NCBI GenBank assembly: GCA_964371055.1
Contig: CAYJLF010000024.1
Location: 1 to 64,000 of the forward strand
From: CAYJLF01 sp964371055
GTDB taxonomy: Bacteria; Eisenbacteria; RBG-16-71-46; CAIMUX01
Direction of reading: 5' to 3'
Length of the DNA: 64,000 bases
Made by a program: the position numbers and the translations under genes. This document shows positions 56,049 through 64,000 of this stretch, one piece after another. The number at the start of each line of letters is the position of its first letter. Within the stretch, counting starts at the first letter, position 1. The notes beneath the pieces were generated by a model. It was not told where the DNA came from, searched no databases, and saw only the letters and a program-made list of their open reading frames with translations.

Positions 56049-57701
56049 TCAGTCCATCCGCTTGCGCATGAACGCCGGGCGGTCGAGCGGATTGCGTCCC
56101 AGGCGGCCATCGAGACTCGATTCTCGACGGGGCAGGGCGACGACCCGATCGCCGCTCCACTCCCGGTCGACCCGAGAAGCCCAGTCCGCACCCGGGCCTC
56201 CCGCCCATCCAGCGGTGGATCCCTGCTCTTCACTCCGACCGCCACCTCGAGCGGCATCGCCGGCCGTCTCGGAGGAATCGGTGACTCGGCCGCGAGCCTG
56301 GCCCCATCCGAGCCGGTCGTCGTAGGTGCGCGGCGCCCGTGCCTCCGAGGGATCGGTGGACATGGGGGTCTCCCGCGGCGTGATGAACATCTCGGCGTCG
56401 AGGGTGACCGGATCGACCTCCCAGATCGAGCGCTCCGGATGGACGATGACGGCCGGTCGCTCGGCCTCCGACCCCGCCGGACTCCACGGAGAGGGGCTGC
56501 TCTCCGTCGCGGGACGGGCCACGGTCGCGGCGGGGCTGCCCGCCAGGGCGTCGGAGGCCGAGACTCGAACAGGGGCGGTCTGGGGTGCGGCGGCTGAGGA
56601 AGATACGACGGGCTCGGCCACGCGCGGCGGGGACGGATAGGGCGGCGCGGAAAGCGATGGCGTCACATACACCGGTGCCGCATGTGGCAGGGCGATCTGG
56701 GCCGCGGACCTGATCTCCTCCCTGGGCCGGGCCGGCTGCTGCGCCTCCCGCGCGAAACCGGTCGCGATGATGGTGACGCGCATCTCGTCTCCCAGCGAGG
56801 GGTCGACGACCGCACCCCAGAAGACATCGGCCTCTTCCCCAACCCGGTCGGAGATGAACTGCGTCGCCTCGGCCGCCTCGTGCAGACCCATATCGGGGCC
56901 ACCGTGCACGTTGATGAGCAGCGCCTCGGCCCCGAAGATCGAGACCTCCTCGAGCAACGGACTCGACACCGCTCCCTGCGCCGCCTCCAACGCGCGGTTC
57001 TGGCCTGATCCGACACCACAGCCGAGCAGCGCATTGCCGCGGTTGTGCATCACGGTCTTCACGTCGGCGAAGTCGAGGTTGATCACGCCGTGCCCGGTGA
57101 TGAGATCGGAGATGCCACGGGTCGCCTGCAGCAGGACCTCGTCGGCCACGAGCATCGCGGCCGAAAACGGCGTCCCCGGCTGAACGATGTTCAAGAGCTT
57201 CTGGTTGGGGATCGCGATCAGGGTGTCGACGTTCGCACCGAGCAGATCGAGCCCGACCGCCGCGCGCGCCATCTTCTTCCGTCCCTCGAAGAGGAACGGC
57301 TTGCTCACGATCGCGACGGTGAGGATGCCGAGTTCCCGCGCCACGGCGGCAACGACGGGAGCGCCTCCGGTCCCGGTGCCGCCTCCCATGCCGGCGGTGA
57401 CGAAGAGCATGTCCGCGCCCTTCAGCACCTCCGCGATCGCCTCACGGTCCTCCTCCGCCGACAGCCGTCCGATCTCCGGATCTCCCCCCGCGCCGAGGCC
57501 GCGGGTCACGGCCCGACCGAACTGAATCCGGTTCGGACAGGGGGAGTTCTCCAGGGCCTGCAGGTCGGTGTTGGCGACCCAGAACTCAACGCCGGCGAGT
57601 CCGGCCTGGATCATCCGACCGACCGCGTTGGATCCCCCTCCCCCGACTCCCAGCACCTTGATCGTCGCGGGCGAAGTCCGCACATCGATGATGTCGATCA
57701 T
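56049..57701 (-). CDS. ftsZ: Cell division protein FtsZ
   Basis: A 550-residue tubulin-like GTPase that forms the division ring. The GTP-binding loop GGGTGTG is at 106-112; VLGVGGGGSNAV, NTDLQAL and the T7-loop NLDFADVKTVM are canonical. The GTPase core ends near 320. The linker that follows is about 220 residues, several times the usual length, rich in Pro, Ser, Ala and Arg. The protein ends in a C-terminal peptide (DRPAFMRKRMD) of the kind that binds FtsA. The ATG at 57701 is chosen because GGGAGG lies 11 bases upstream; the GTG at 57713 overlaps that site. A hairpin lies just before the ribosome-binding site. Confidence 0.97.
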   Translation of the reverse strand: MIDIIDVRTSPATIKVLGVGGGGSNAVGRMIQAGLAGVEFWVANTDLQALENSPCPNRIQFGRAVTRGLGAGGDPEIGRLSAEEDREAIAEVLKGADMLFVTAGMGGGTGTGGAPVVAAVARELGILTVAIVSKPFLFEGRKKMARAAVGLDLLGANVDTLIAIPNQKLLNIVQPGTPFSAAMLVADEVLLQATRGISDLITGHGVINLDFADVKTVMHNRGNALLGCGVGSGQNRALEAAQGAVSSPLLEEVSIFGAEALLINVHGGPDMGLHEAAEATQFISDRVGEEADVFWGAVVDPSLGDEMRVTIIATGFAREAQQPARPREEIRSAAQIALPHAAPVYVTPSLSAPPYPSPPRVAEPVVSSSAAAPQTAPVRVSASDALAGSPAATVARPATESSPSPWSPAGSEAERPAVIVHPERSIWEVDPVTLDAEMFITPRETPMSTDPSEARAPRTYDDRLGWGQARGRVTDSSETAGDAARGGGRSEEQGSTAGWAGGPGADWASRVDREWSGDRVVALPRRESSLDGRLGRNPLDRPAFMRKRMD

Positions 57702-57721
57702 CTTCGGGGCCACCTCCCTGT

Positions 57722-57739
57722 GCCCCGGTCAGCCGGGGC
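57722..57739 (-). promoter_or_regulatory. Hairpin in front of the ftsZ ribosome-binding site
   Basis: GCCCCGG (57722-57728) and CCGGGGC (57733-57739) form a perfect 7-base stem with a 4-base loop, ending a few bases before the GGGAGG of ftsZ. It may affect translation or mRNA processing. The 248-base gap between ftsA and ftsZ shows nothing else. Confidence 0.4.
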
Positions 57740-57961
57740 CGCCCGACAGAAGACCGTTCCCTCGTCCTCCGCCCGGGCCGTTTCAGTTCCGAAAGTCCGC
57801 TCTGAACTCTGCTCCCGCTCGCGTTCCGATCGGCCGCCGTCGAACCGTCGGATCGCCGCATCCGCACCGTCCGGTTCCGCTTCCTCGCCAGACTTCCCAC
57901 GGCCGTCATCCCTTCCGGCCGTCTCGGCGTGTGTCCCAAACCGCGGGGATCGGGTCCCCGA

Positions 57962-59185
57962 CTAGAAATACTCCTGCATCAGGCTGCGGAAGGGACGCCG
58001 GATGCGGCCGAAGAGGCCGCCGCGCACCTTCTGCACACAATCCTCGGCCACGGCATGCCGCACCAACCCGACCGCCGTCGCCATGCGCGGATCGGAGACC
58101 ACATCGGTCAGGCCGCTCAGTCCCAACGGGACGCCGATCCGCGCCGGCAGGCCCAGGACACGCTCGGCGAGCGCGACGATCCCCTGCATCTGTGCACTTC
58201 CTCCCGACAGCACGACGCCGGCGGCGAGAAGCGTCGGATCGACGACGCGCTCCACCTCGGCGAGGGCAAGACCGAGGATCTCCTCGACGCGCGGCTCGAT
58301 GATCGAGGCGAGCACCGCGGCACCGAGTCGGCGAGGCTCGCGTCCACCGACGCCGGCGACCTCAACCATCACCGCGGGATCGACCATCGAAGCCACCGCG
58401 CATCCGTGCCGGATCTTCAGCCGTTCCGCCTGTTCCAGCGGCGTGCGCAGACCAACCGCCAGGTCGTTCGTCACGGCCTGGCCTCCGTATCCAATCGCCG
58501 CAGTGTGCCCGATATTGCCGTCGAGGTAAACGGCAATGTCGGTCGTGCCGCCGCCAATGTCGAGCATCAGCACGCCGAGCGACTTCTCATCGTCGTCCAG
58601 CACCGCCTCCCCCGCCGCGAGCGGCTCGAGCACCAGCGCGCCGACTTCAACGCCGGCCCGGTTGATGCCTCGAAGGAGGTTGCGCACCGCGGTCGACTGC
58701 ACGGTGACGATGTGGACCTCCGCCTCCAGGCGGACGCCCGACATCCCGACCGGATCCCGAATCCCCCGCTGGTCATCAACCCGGTAGTCGCGCGGCAAGA
58801 CATGCAGGACCTCGCGGTCCCCGGGAACCGGCACGGCCCGGGCCGCCTCGAGCACCCGCTTGAGATCCTCCCGGGTGATCTCCCGGTCCCGTCGGGAGAC
58901 CCCGATCACTCCGGTCGAGTTCATCGAGCGGACATGCTCGCCGGAGATGCCGGCCATCACGGTCTGGACCTTGACGCCGGCCATCTGCTCGGCCGCGGCG
59001 ACCGACTCGGCCACGGCCTCGATCGTCGCATCGAGGTTGACGAGCACTCCACGCTCGAGGCCGTGGCAGGGTCGCTCGCCGACCCCGAGGACGCTCAGCC
59101 CGCCCGTGTCGTCGACGGCAGCCACGACGGCGCAGACCTTGGTCGTGCCGACGTCCAGGCCCGCGGCAACCTGGTGATTCTTCAT
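57962..59185 (-). CDS. ftsA: Cell division protein FtsA
   Basis: A 407-residue actin-like ATPase that tethers FtsZ to the membrane. Nucleotide-binding motifs are GLDVGTTKVCAVV at the start, LDIGGGTTDIAVY (phosphate 2) and GVVLSGGSAQMQGI (adenosine). The 1C subdomain includes ITREDLKRVLEAAR. The C-terminal amphipathic helix (GRIRRPFRSLMQEYF) is the membrane anchor. The ATG overlaps the ftsQ stop (ATGA). Confidence 0.97.
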   Translation of the reverse strand: MKNHQVAAGLDVGTTKVCAVVAAVDDTGGLSVLGVGERPCHGLERGVLVNLDATIEAVAESVAAAEQMAGVKVQTVMAGISGEHVRSMNSTGVIGVSRRDREITREDLKRVLEAARAVPVPGDREVLHVLPRDYRVDDQRGIRDPVGMSGVRLEAEVHIVTVQSTAVRNLLRGINRAGVEVGALVLEPLAAGEAVLDDDEKSLGVLMLDIGGGTTDIAVYLDGNIGHTAAIGYGGQAVTNDLAVGLRTPLEQAERLKIRHGCAVASMVDPAVMVEVAGVGGREPRRLGAAVLASIIEPRVEEILGLALAEVERVVDPTLLAAGVVLSGGSAQMQGIVALAERVLGLPARIGVPLGLSGLTDVVSDPRMATAVGLVRHAVAEDCVQKVRGGLFGRIRRPFRSLMQEYF

Positions 59186-60114
59186 GCCCGACGCCTCCCC
59201 TGTTGGGCGGAACCCTGCCGGCCGGACCGGGCCGGCGCGGCTGAAGTCCCCCTCGGCGCCCCGAAGGACGCCGCGTCTGCCCCTGGCTCCGGCGGAACCG
59301 CATCCGTGCTGTCGATCAGTGCGCCCTCCGGCAACCGCAGAACCACCTGGTCTCGGAACCGCAGATCCACCACGACATCATCCTGGCCGTGGCGCGACAG
59401 GTCGCCCAGGATCTCCGGAATGGCCGCCTTCAGCCGGGGATTGACCCCGCACTCCCACAGGAGCACCTTGCGTCCGTCCCGCAGGAACACCCGGAAGTCC
59501 CGTCCCCCCGCGTGGTGGATCTCGGACACTGACTTCCAGATCTCAGGGCAATCGACCGACAGCCGATGGAACTCCTCCCACACGCCGTCGGCCGCGGCCA
59601 GCTGCAGCCTCTGTCCGGGCACGAGACCACCACCCAGGCCCGACACCAGGGGCAGGTCAGCGGGATCGATCTCCTCGTCCGCGGCCAGCAACACGCCGTC
59701 GGTGGCCAGCGTCATCGGCGGCTCACCCATGACGCGGAGGAAGCTCTCCCTCTCCCGGACCCGCACGATGAGGTCACGGGGCCACGAGAAGCTCAGGCTG
59801 AGCTCCGCCAGGCGGGGCTCATGCGCCCGGAACTTCGCGACGGCCTGGGTGCGGACCTTCCACCAAGGGGTACCGGGGGAGATGCCGAGGCGATCCAGGA
59901 CTTCCGCCGTGCCGAGGGAGCGGTTTCCCATCACGGTGATCCCGCGCACGACCCAGAGCGGACTGCGGCTGAGCCTGGCATGGGCGTAGAACCCGCCGAC
60001 CAGGAGAACCATCACCGCCAGGAGCGCGAAGGCGCCACCCGAGGATCCGCGTTTCCGCGGAAGCCGCGCCCGCCAGGCCTCTGCGTGAACACCGGGCCGT
60101 TCGTCCGTTCGCAT
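59182..60114 (-). CDS. ftsQ: Cell division protein FtsQ
   Basis: A 310-residue single-pass membrane protein of the divisome. A short cytoplasmic part, a transmembrane helix (about 27-46, AFALLAVMVLLVGGFYA), the POTRA domain (54-125, with VVRGITVMGNRSLGTAEVL) and the FtsQ beta domain follow. The C-terminus has an extra 50-residue polar tail rich in Ala, Gly and Arg. The ATG at 60114 follows GGAGG and lies one base after the murC stop. It recruits FtsB/FtsL; the FtsB candidate is at 40.5 kb. Confidence 0.93.
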   Translation of the reverse strand: MRTDERPGVHAEAWRARLPRKRGSSGGAFALLAVMVLLVGGFYAHARLSRSPLWVVRGITVMGNRSLGTAEVLDRLGISPGTPWWKVRTQAVAKFRAHEPRLAELSLSFSWPRDLIVRVRERESFLRVMGEPPMTLATDGVLLAADEEIDPADLPLVSGLGGGLVPGQRLQLAAADGVWEEFHRLSVDCPEIWKSVSEIHHAGGRDFRVFLRDGRKVLLWECGVNPRLKAAIPEILGDLSRHGQDDVVVDLRFRDQVVLRLPEGALIDSTDAVPPEPGADAASFGAPRGTSAAPARSGRQGSAQQGRRRA

Positions 60115-60115
60115 C

Positions 60116-61549
60116 TCAGGCCTCCCCCCCGCGAATCGTGATGCCGTGGTCGGAGTTCTGCTCCGCGGCCGCGCGCTCGCCGCATCGGCGCAGGATCTCG
60201 TCCCCCCAGCGAGAGACATCCCCGGCCCCCAGGGTCAGGGCGAGATCGCCCGGGCGCAGGAGGCCCGCCACGACCGCGGCCGCATCCTCGTTCCCGTGGA
60301 CGCGCACGACTTCCCGATCGGATAGGAGGCGCAGGGCGTCCAGGATGAGGTCCGATGAGACTCCCGCGATCGGGCGCTCGCCGGCGGCGTAGATGTCGGC
60401 CAGCACCAGGAGATCGGCGTCCTTCAGGACCTCGGCGAACTCACGCGCGAGCGATCGGGTCCGCGTATACCGGTGCGGCTGAAACACCACGACGAGGCGG
60501 CGGCCCGGATGGGCCTCGCGCGCCGTGGCGAAAACCGCCGCCATCTCGGTCGGGTGGTGTCCGTAATCGTCGATGAGGAGAACGCCGCCGTTCTCTCCCC
60601 GGGTCTCGAATCGGCGCCCCACCCCCTCGAACTCCTCCAGGGCGCCCAGGCAGACCGAGGCGTCGACGCCGAGTTCCAGGCCGACGGACAGCGCCGCGAG
60701 CGCGTTCAGCACGTTGTGCCGTCCCGCCACGCCGAGCCGCGCCGTTCCGAGACGAGCCCCCTGCCACTCGACGCAGAATCGCTGCCGGCCCGCCTCGGCC
60801 TGCAGATCCAGGGCGCGGAGATTGTTCTCCGGACCGAATCCGTAGGTCAGGACCCGCTTGCGCATCTGAGGAAGGAGCGAGCGCACATTCGGATCATCGC
60901 CGCAGACCACGGCCAGTCCATAGAAGGGTATCCGCCGCATGAAGCGGAGGAAGGCGCGCTGGATGGCAGTCAGGTCCCGGTAGAAGTCGAGGTGCTCGCG
61001 GTCGATGTTGGTCACCACAGCGATGACCGGGCTGAGATCGAGGAAGCTCCCGTCGCTTTCGTCGGCCTCTGCGACGAGATAGCGACTCCGCCCCATCCGC
61101 GCATGACCCCCGATCATCTTCAGGCGGCCGCCGACCACGACCGTCGGGTCGAGTCCGGCCCTCGCGAGGAGTTGGCCGGCCATCGACGTCGTCGTCGTCT
61201 TTCCGTGCGAGCCCGCGATCGCGATGCCGTGGTGCAGACGCATCACCTCGGCAAGCATCTCACCTCGCTTGAGCGTGGGCAGGCCTCGACGCCGGGCTGC
61301 CCGCACCTCCGGATTCCCGGGGCCGATGGCCGAGGAAACGACCACCAGGTCCACGTCGCGGACCTGGGACGCCGCATGTCCGATCTGGACATCGACCCCC
61401 AGCGCGGCCAGACGGTCGGTCACTTCACTGCGCGCGAGATCGCTCCCGGAGACGTGATAGTCCATCCGCAGCAGCACCTCTGCGAGGCCGCTCATGCCGG
61501 TCCCGCCGACTCCGACGAAGTGGATGCGGTGTACCCGTCCGGGACTCAT
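60116..61549 (-). CDS. murC: UDP-N-acetylmuramate-L-alanine ligase
   Basis: A 477-residue cytoplasmic Mur ligase adding L-Ala to UDP-MurNAc. The N-terminal Rossmann domain starts HFVGVGGTGMSGLAE. The ATP loop is GSHGKTTT (113-120); EADESDGSF and the C-terminal FQPHRYTRT segment are typical of MurC. Length is normal. The ATG overlaps the murG stop. murB and ddl, often found between murC and ftsQ, are missing from this cluster. Confidence 0.97.
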   Translation of the reverse strand: MSPGRVHRIHFVGVGGTGMSGLAEVLLRMDYHVSGSDLARSEVTDRLAALGVDVQIGHAASQVRDVDLVVVSSAIGPGNPEVRAARRRGLPTLKRGEMLAEVMRLHHGIAIAGSHGKTTTTSMAGQLLARAGLDPTVVVGGRLKMIGGHARMGRSRYLVAEADESDGSFLDLSPVIAVVTNIDREHLDFYRDLTAIQRAFLRFMRRIPFYGLAVVCGDDPNVRSLLPQMRKRVLTYGFGPENNLRALDLQAEAGRQRFCVEWQGARLGTARLGVAGRHNVLNALAALSVGLELGVDASVCLGALEEFEGVGRRFETRGENGGVLLIDDYGHHPTEMAAVFATAREAHPGRRLVVVFQPHRYTRTRSLAREFAEVLKDADLLVLADIYAAGERPIAGVSSDLILDALRLLSDREVVRVHGNEDAAAVVAGLLRPGDLALTLGAGDVSRWGDEILRRCGERAAAEQNSDHGITIRGGEA

Positions 61550-63009
61550 CGGGCCGCCCCTCCGTTGGCCGCCCCGGCGGAAGCGCGCCCGTCGTCCCCC
61601 TCCGTTCCTCCGCCCCCCGCCGGGCCACCTGCACCGCGCGGCGCGGCGCCCCTCGACCCGTTCCGCCGGGTGCCACCCCGCCGCGAGCCTCGCCCGCGGG
61701 CATCGGCCGATCCGGGCGGGACCGCGCTGCCGCCCCCCTCGGGACGCCGAGGCGGGGTCCTTCTCGCGGGTCCCCCGTCGCGCGGCCCCGTGCCCCGCCC
61801 GGCGCCCCCGCCGCGTCCTTCGTGCGGCGGTTGTGCGCCCCGGCCGGAACCGTAAGACCCGCCCCGCCGTCCGTCGCTCCGTGGCGGCGGAGAGAGGAAC
61901 TCCGGAGGCTGCTCTGACGCCGGGCGGTACTTGAGCAGGGCGCGGGCGATTTTGGCCGACGCGTCGGGGCGCGCCACACGCAGCGCATTGACCGACATCT
62001 CACGCAGGCGGCGGGGTTGCCCCAGAAGCTCCTCGATCGCGCGCGCGAGTTCCACCCCGTCGAGCTGTGCATCCTCGATGATGAGCGCAGCCCCGGCCTC
62101 CGCCAATTGCTCGGCGTTCAGCCTCTGGTGGTTGGCGGTCGCGTGGGGGTAAGGAACGAGGATCGCCGGCAGGCCGCAGGCCGCCAACTCGGAAATCGTC
62201 ATCGCCCCCGAGCGGCAGACGACGAGGTCGGCCAGCGCATAGGCATCGCCCATGTTCGGGATGAATCGACGGGCCCAGATCTGAACCTTGATCTCCCGGC
62301 AGCGCGCCACCACCCGGTCGTAATCAGCCTCCCCGGTCTGGACCAGAAACTGCACGTCCTCCTTGCCGGCGAACTGCGGCAGAGCGGCGAGCAGCGCATC
62401 GTTGATCGAGCGCGCCCCCTGGCTTCCCCCGAAGACCAGGACGGTGCGCCGGGACTCCTCCAGCCGGAAGAGCCGCAGCGCGCGGCTCCGGCTCCCCGTC
62501 GTGACTTGCTCGCGCAGCGGGTTGCCGGCCAGCCGCAGGTGTCCGCGCTTGGGGAAGAAACGGCGGGCGCAGGCGAACGCAAGGTAGACCTCGGCCGCAA
62601 AACGGCAGGCGATCCGATTGGTCAGCCCCGGAATGGAGTTCTGCTCATGCAGGACGAGGGGGATCCGCTCGAGACGCGCCGCGACCACGACCGGCGCAGA
62701 GGCATAGCCCCCGGTCGAGAACACGACATCGGGCGCCGCCTCGCGCAGGATGGCTCGCGCGGCCAGGATCGCCCGTCCGAACGACCACGCGGCGACGAAC
62801 GACCGCGGCCCCAGGCGCCGCGGAAAGCCGGTGGTGTCGAGCCCGCGAAACCGGTAGCCCGCCTCCGGCACCTCCTTCGCCTCGATCCCCCGATTCGAAC
62901 CGACGAAGTCGATCTCGAGGTCCTTGCTCAGCTTCTTCAAAGCCTCGGCCACGGCCAGCGCGGGGTAGAGATGCCCCCCGGTGCCGCCTCCGGTCATCAA
63001 AATCTTCAC
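61546..63009 (-). CDS. murG: MurG glycosyltransferase with Gly/Arg-rich C-terminal tail
   Basis: A 487-residue enzyme that transfers GlcNAc to lipid I to give lipid II at the inner membrane. Residues 1-362 are a complete MurG: GGGTGGHLYPALAV, HEQNSIPGLTNR, FGGSQGARSIND, and the nucleotide-sugar segment RSGAMTISELAACGLPAILVPYP. Normal MurG ends there. A further tail of about 125 residues (363-487) is almost entirely Gly, Arg, Pro, Ala and Ser with repeated Arg-Gly-Gly groups, and looks disordered. The tail is probably real because its stop overlaps the murC start (ATGA) in the normal operon manner. Its role is unknown. Confidence 0.95.
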   Translation of the reverse strand: MKILMTGGGTGGHLYPALAVAEALKKLSKDLEIDFVGSNRGIEAKEVPEAGYRFRGLDTTGFPRRLGPRSFVAAWSFGRAILAARAILREAAPDVVFSTGGYASAPVVVAARLERIPLVLHEQNSIPGLTNRIACRFAAEVYLAFACARRFFPKRGHLRLAGNPLREQVTTGSRSRALRLFRLEESRRTVLVFGGSQGARSINDALLAALPQFAGKEDVQFLVQTGEADYDRVVARCREIKVQIWARRFIPNMGDAYALADLVVCRSGAMTISELAACGLPAILVPYPHATANHQRLNAEQLAEAGAALIIEDAQLDGVELARAIEELLGQPRRLREMSVNALRVARPDASAKIARALLKYRPASEQPPEFLSPPPRSDGRRGGSYGSGRGAQPPHEGRGGGAGRGTGPRDGGPARRTPPRRPEGGGSAVPPGSADARGRGSRRGGTRRNGSRGAAPRGAGGPAGGGGTEGDDGRASAGAANGGAAR

Positions 63010-64000
63010 TCTGTCCTCAGGCGGGATCCCGTCCAGTTCCAGGTTCGACCGGTCGGCTGCAATCCCGGCTCGATGGTTCGCGAGATGGAGAGCAGAATCC
63101 CCATCGCCGCGAGGTTGGTCAGCAGCGAACTTCCTCCGTGGCTCACGAAGGGCAGCGGCACGCCGGTGGCGGGGCCGAGCCCCAGCACCACGGCCGAGTG
63201 GAGCAGGAAGTTCATCGCGACACTCATCGTCAGGCCCAGCGCCACGAGACTCGCGAACGTGTCACGAGCCAGGCGCGCGATGCGAAGGCCGCGCCAGAGC
63301 AAGATGCCATAGACCGAGAACAGGACCAGGACGCCCAGAAACCCCGTCTCTTCGCCGACGACGCCGAGGATCGAGTCGGTGTGCGGAAACGGGAGGTAGT
63401 GGTACTTCTGCAGTCCCTGGCCGATCCCCTTGCCGAAGAGGCCGCCCGATCCCATGGCGATCAGGGACTGCTTGAGATGGTACGAGAGGCCGGTGCCGCC
63501 GTCCCCTCCGAGCGAATCGAAAAACCGGGTGATACGCGTCAACTGGTAGCCGCGCAGCGTGAGGGCCACGCCCGCCAGCACCGGCGCGAGACAGAGCGCC
63601 AGGCGGCCCAACGGCTGACCGGCGAGCCACAGGAGCGCAAAGCCGAGCAGCCCGAGCAGGAGCGCGGACGAGAGGTTAGGCTGGAGCATGATCAGCCCCG
63701 CCGTCGATCCGATGATCAGGATCGGCACGACCAGGCTCTTCCAGCTCTCGCGGAACCAATCCTGCTTACGGCTCGCATAGGAAGCCAGGCAGAGGATCAT
63801 CGCCAGCCGCGCGAACTCGGCCGGCTGCACGACCGTGATTCCAAGATCAAGGAAACGGCGGGTATCCCGCACGACCACCGCCAATCCCAGCGGAAGGAGG
63901 AGCAAAACCAGCAGGAGGAGAGACCCGCCCAGCGCGTACCATGACGCGCGCCCCGCCAACGCGCGGTAGGGAAGCCGCGAGAAGAGGTAGAGCAGAACGA
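63006..64000 (-). CDS. ftsW: FtsW lipid II polymerase (5' end beyond the window)
   Basis: The last 330 residues of a SEDS-family peptidoglycan glycosyltransferase. Eight or more transmembrane segments are visible, with the conserved QPAEFARLAMILCLA, GYQLTRI, the periplasmic loop segment GLFGKGIGQG and FPHTDSILGVVGEETGF, and PLPFVSHGGSS near the end. The frame runs without interruption off the right edge, so the N-terminus (about 50-60 residues) is missing. Two FtsW/RodA paralogues are usual; the murG-murC-ftsQAZ context favours FtsW. The stop overlaps the murG ATG. Confidence 0.94.
   Translation of the reverse strand, partial: VLLYLFSRLPYRALAGRASWYALGGSLLLLVLLLLPLGLAVVVRDTRRFLDLGITVVQPAEFARLAMILCLASYASRKQDWFRESWKSLVVPILIIGSTAGLIMLQPNLSSALLLGLLGFALLWLAGQPLGRLALCLAPVLAGVALTLRGYQLTRITRFFDSLGGDGGTGLSYHLKQSLIAMGSGGLFGKGIGQGLQKYHYLPFPHTDSILGVVGEETGFLGVLVLFSVYGILLWRGLRIARLARDTFASLVALGLTMSVAMNFLLHSAVVLGLGPATGVPLPFVSHGGSSLLTNLAAMGILLSISRTIEPGLQPTGRTWNWTGSRLRTE

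Noticed and set aside
57586..57939. Small basic open frame between ftsA and ftsZ on the minus strand
   Set aside because: It overlaps the start of ftsZ in another frame, lacks a good start and has no recognisable pattern.

Overview
The window is a G+C-rich bacterial chromosome segment (roughly two thirds G+C by eye), densely coded on both strands, with no rRNA, CRISPR array, insertion sequence or phage gene visible. The organism is a diderm. Evidence is lpxH (lipid A), a PorV/PorQ-type outer-membrane barrel, a lipoprotein with a lipobox, a MotB/OmpA protein and periplasmic proteases. Secreted proteins with FlgD-like C-terminal domains, a secreted protein ending in a W-G-x-I-K-x-x-Y-R motif, and an MglA-type GTPase point to an uncultured FCB-group or neighbouring lineage. 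My best guess is Candidatus Eisenbacteria; this is an inference from gene style, because no rRNA is present.

Layout. 84-3682 (+): iron operon of a Fur regulator lacking the usual structural zinc cysteines, FeoB, a 77-residue zinc-ribbon protein and a FeoA protein fused to a DtxR-like dimerisation segment. 3750-11120 (-): lysS, a receiver-less sigma-54-type activator, dnaK, a DUF1844 protein, grpE and a second activator, closely packed. 11191-18028: a DUF2400 protein, a YggS-type PLP protein, a TlpA thioredoxin, a large secreted subtilase and gpmI. 18062-25124 (-): HtrA protease, M23 peptidase, AMIN/amidase, then an overlapping HPt-HDOD-MotA-MotB set. 25206-29590: lpxH, a PorV-like barrel, a DUF4384 protein and a fibronectin-type lipoprotein. 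30107-35039 (+): rlmN and an NtrY/NtrX-like two-component pair followed by DUF4390. 35068-38796 (-): a secreted metallopeptidase, then an ECF sigma factor, anti-sigma factor and bactofilin-like membrane protein. 39172-41122 (+): enolase, an FtsB-like protein and initiator tRNA. 41256-51625: a secreted Cys-rich protein, an XRE regulator and a 2,885-residue cyclic beta-1,2-glucan synthase-like enzyme coupled to it. 51657-55946: an MglA-type GTPase with a very long tail, recG and rpmB. 56049-64000 (-): a division and cell-wall cluster, ftsW-murG-murC-ftsQ-ftsA-ftsZ.

The common theme is envelope building and quality control: peptidoglycan synthesis and remodelling, lipid A, periplasmic glucan, outer-membrane and secreted proteins, and several regulators (ECF/anti-sigma, NtrY/NtrX-like, two sigma-54-type activators). 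Sigma-70-like promoters (a TTGACA-like box, 16-18 bp, then a TATAAT-like box) are readable at many gene starts. At least two genes, and possibly three, look leaderless, with the -10 box 6-7 bases before the ATG and no Shine-Dalgarno sequence.

No clearly new multi-gene system stands out. The most unusual items are the MglA fusion, the HPt-HDOD-MotA-MotB operon, the chaperone genes flanked by two activators with altered GAFTGA loops, the MurG tail, the A9 run that decides the end of the anti-sigma gene, and the giant glucan synthase coupled to an XRE regulator.
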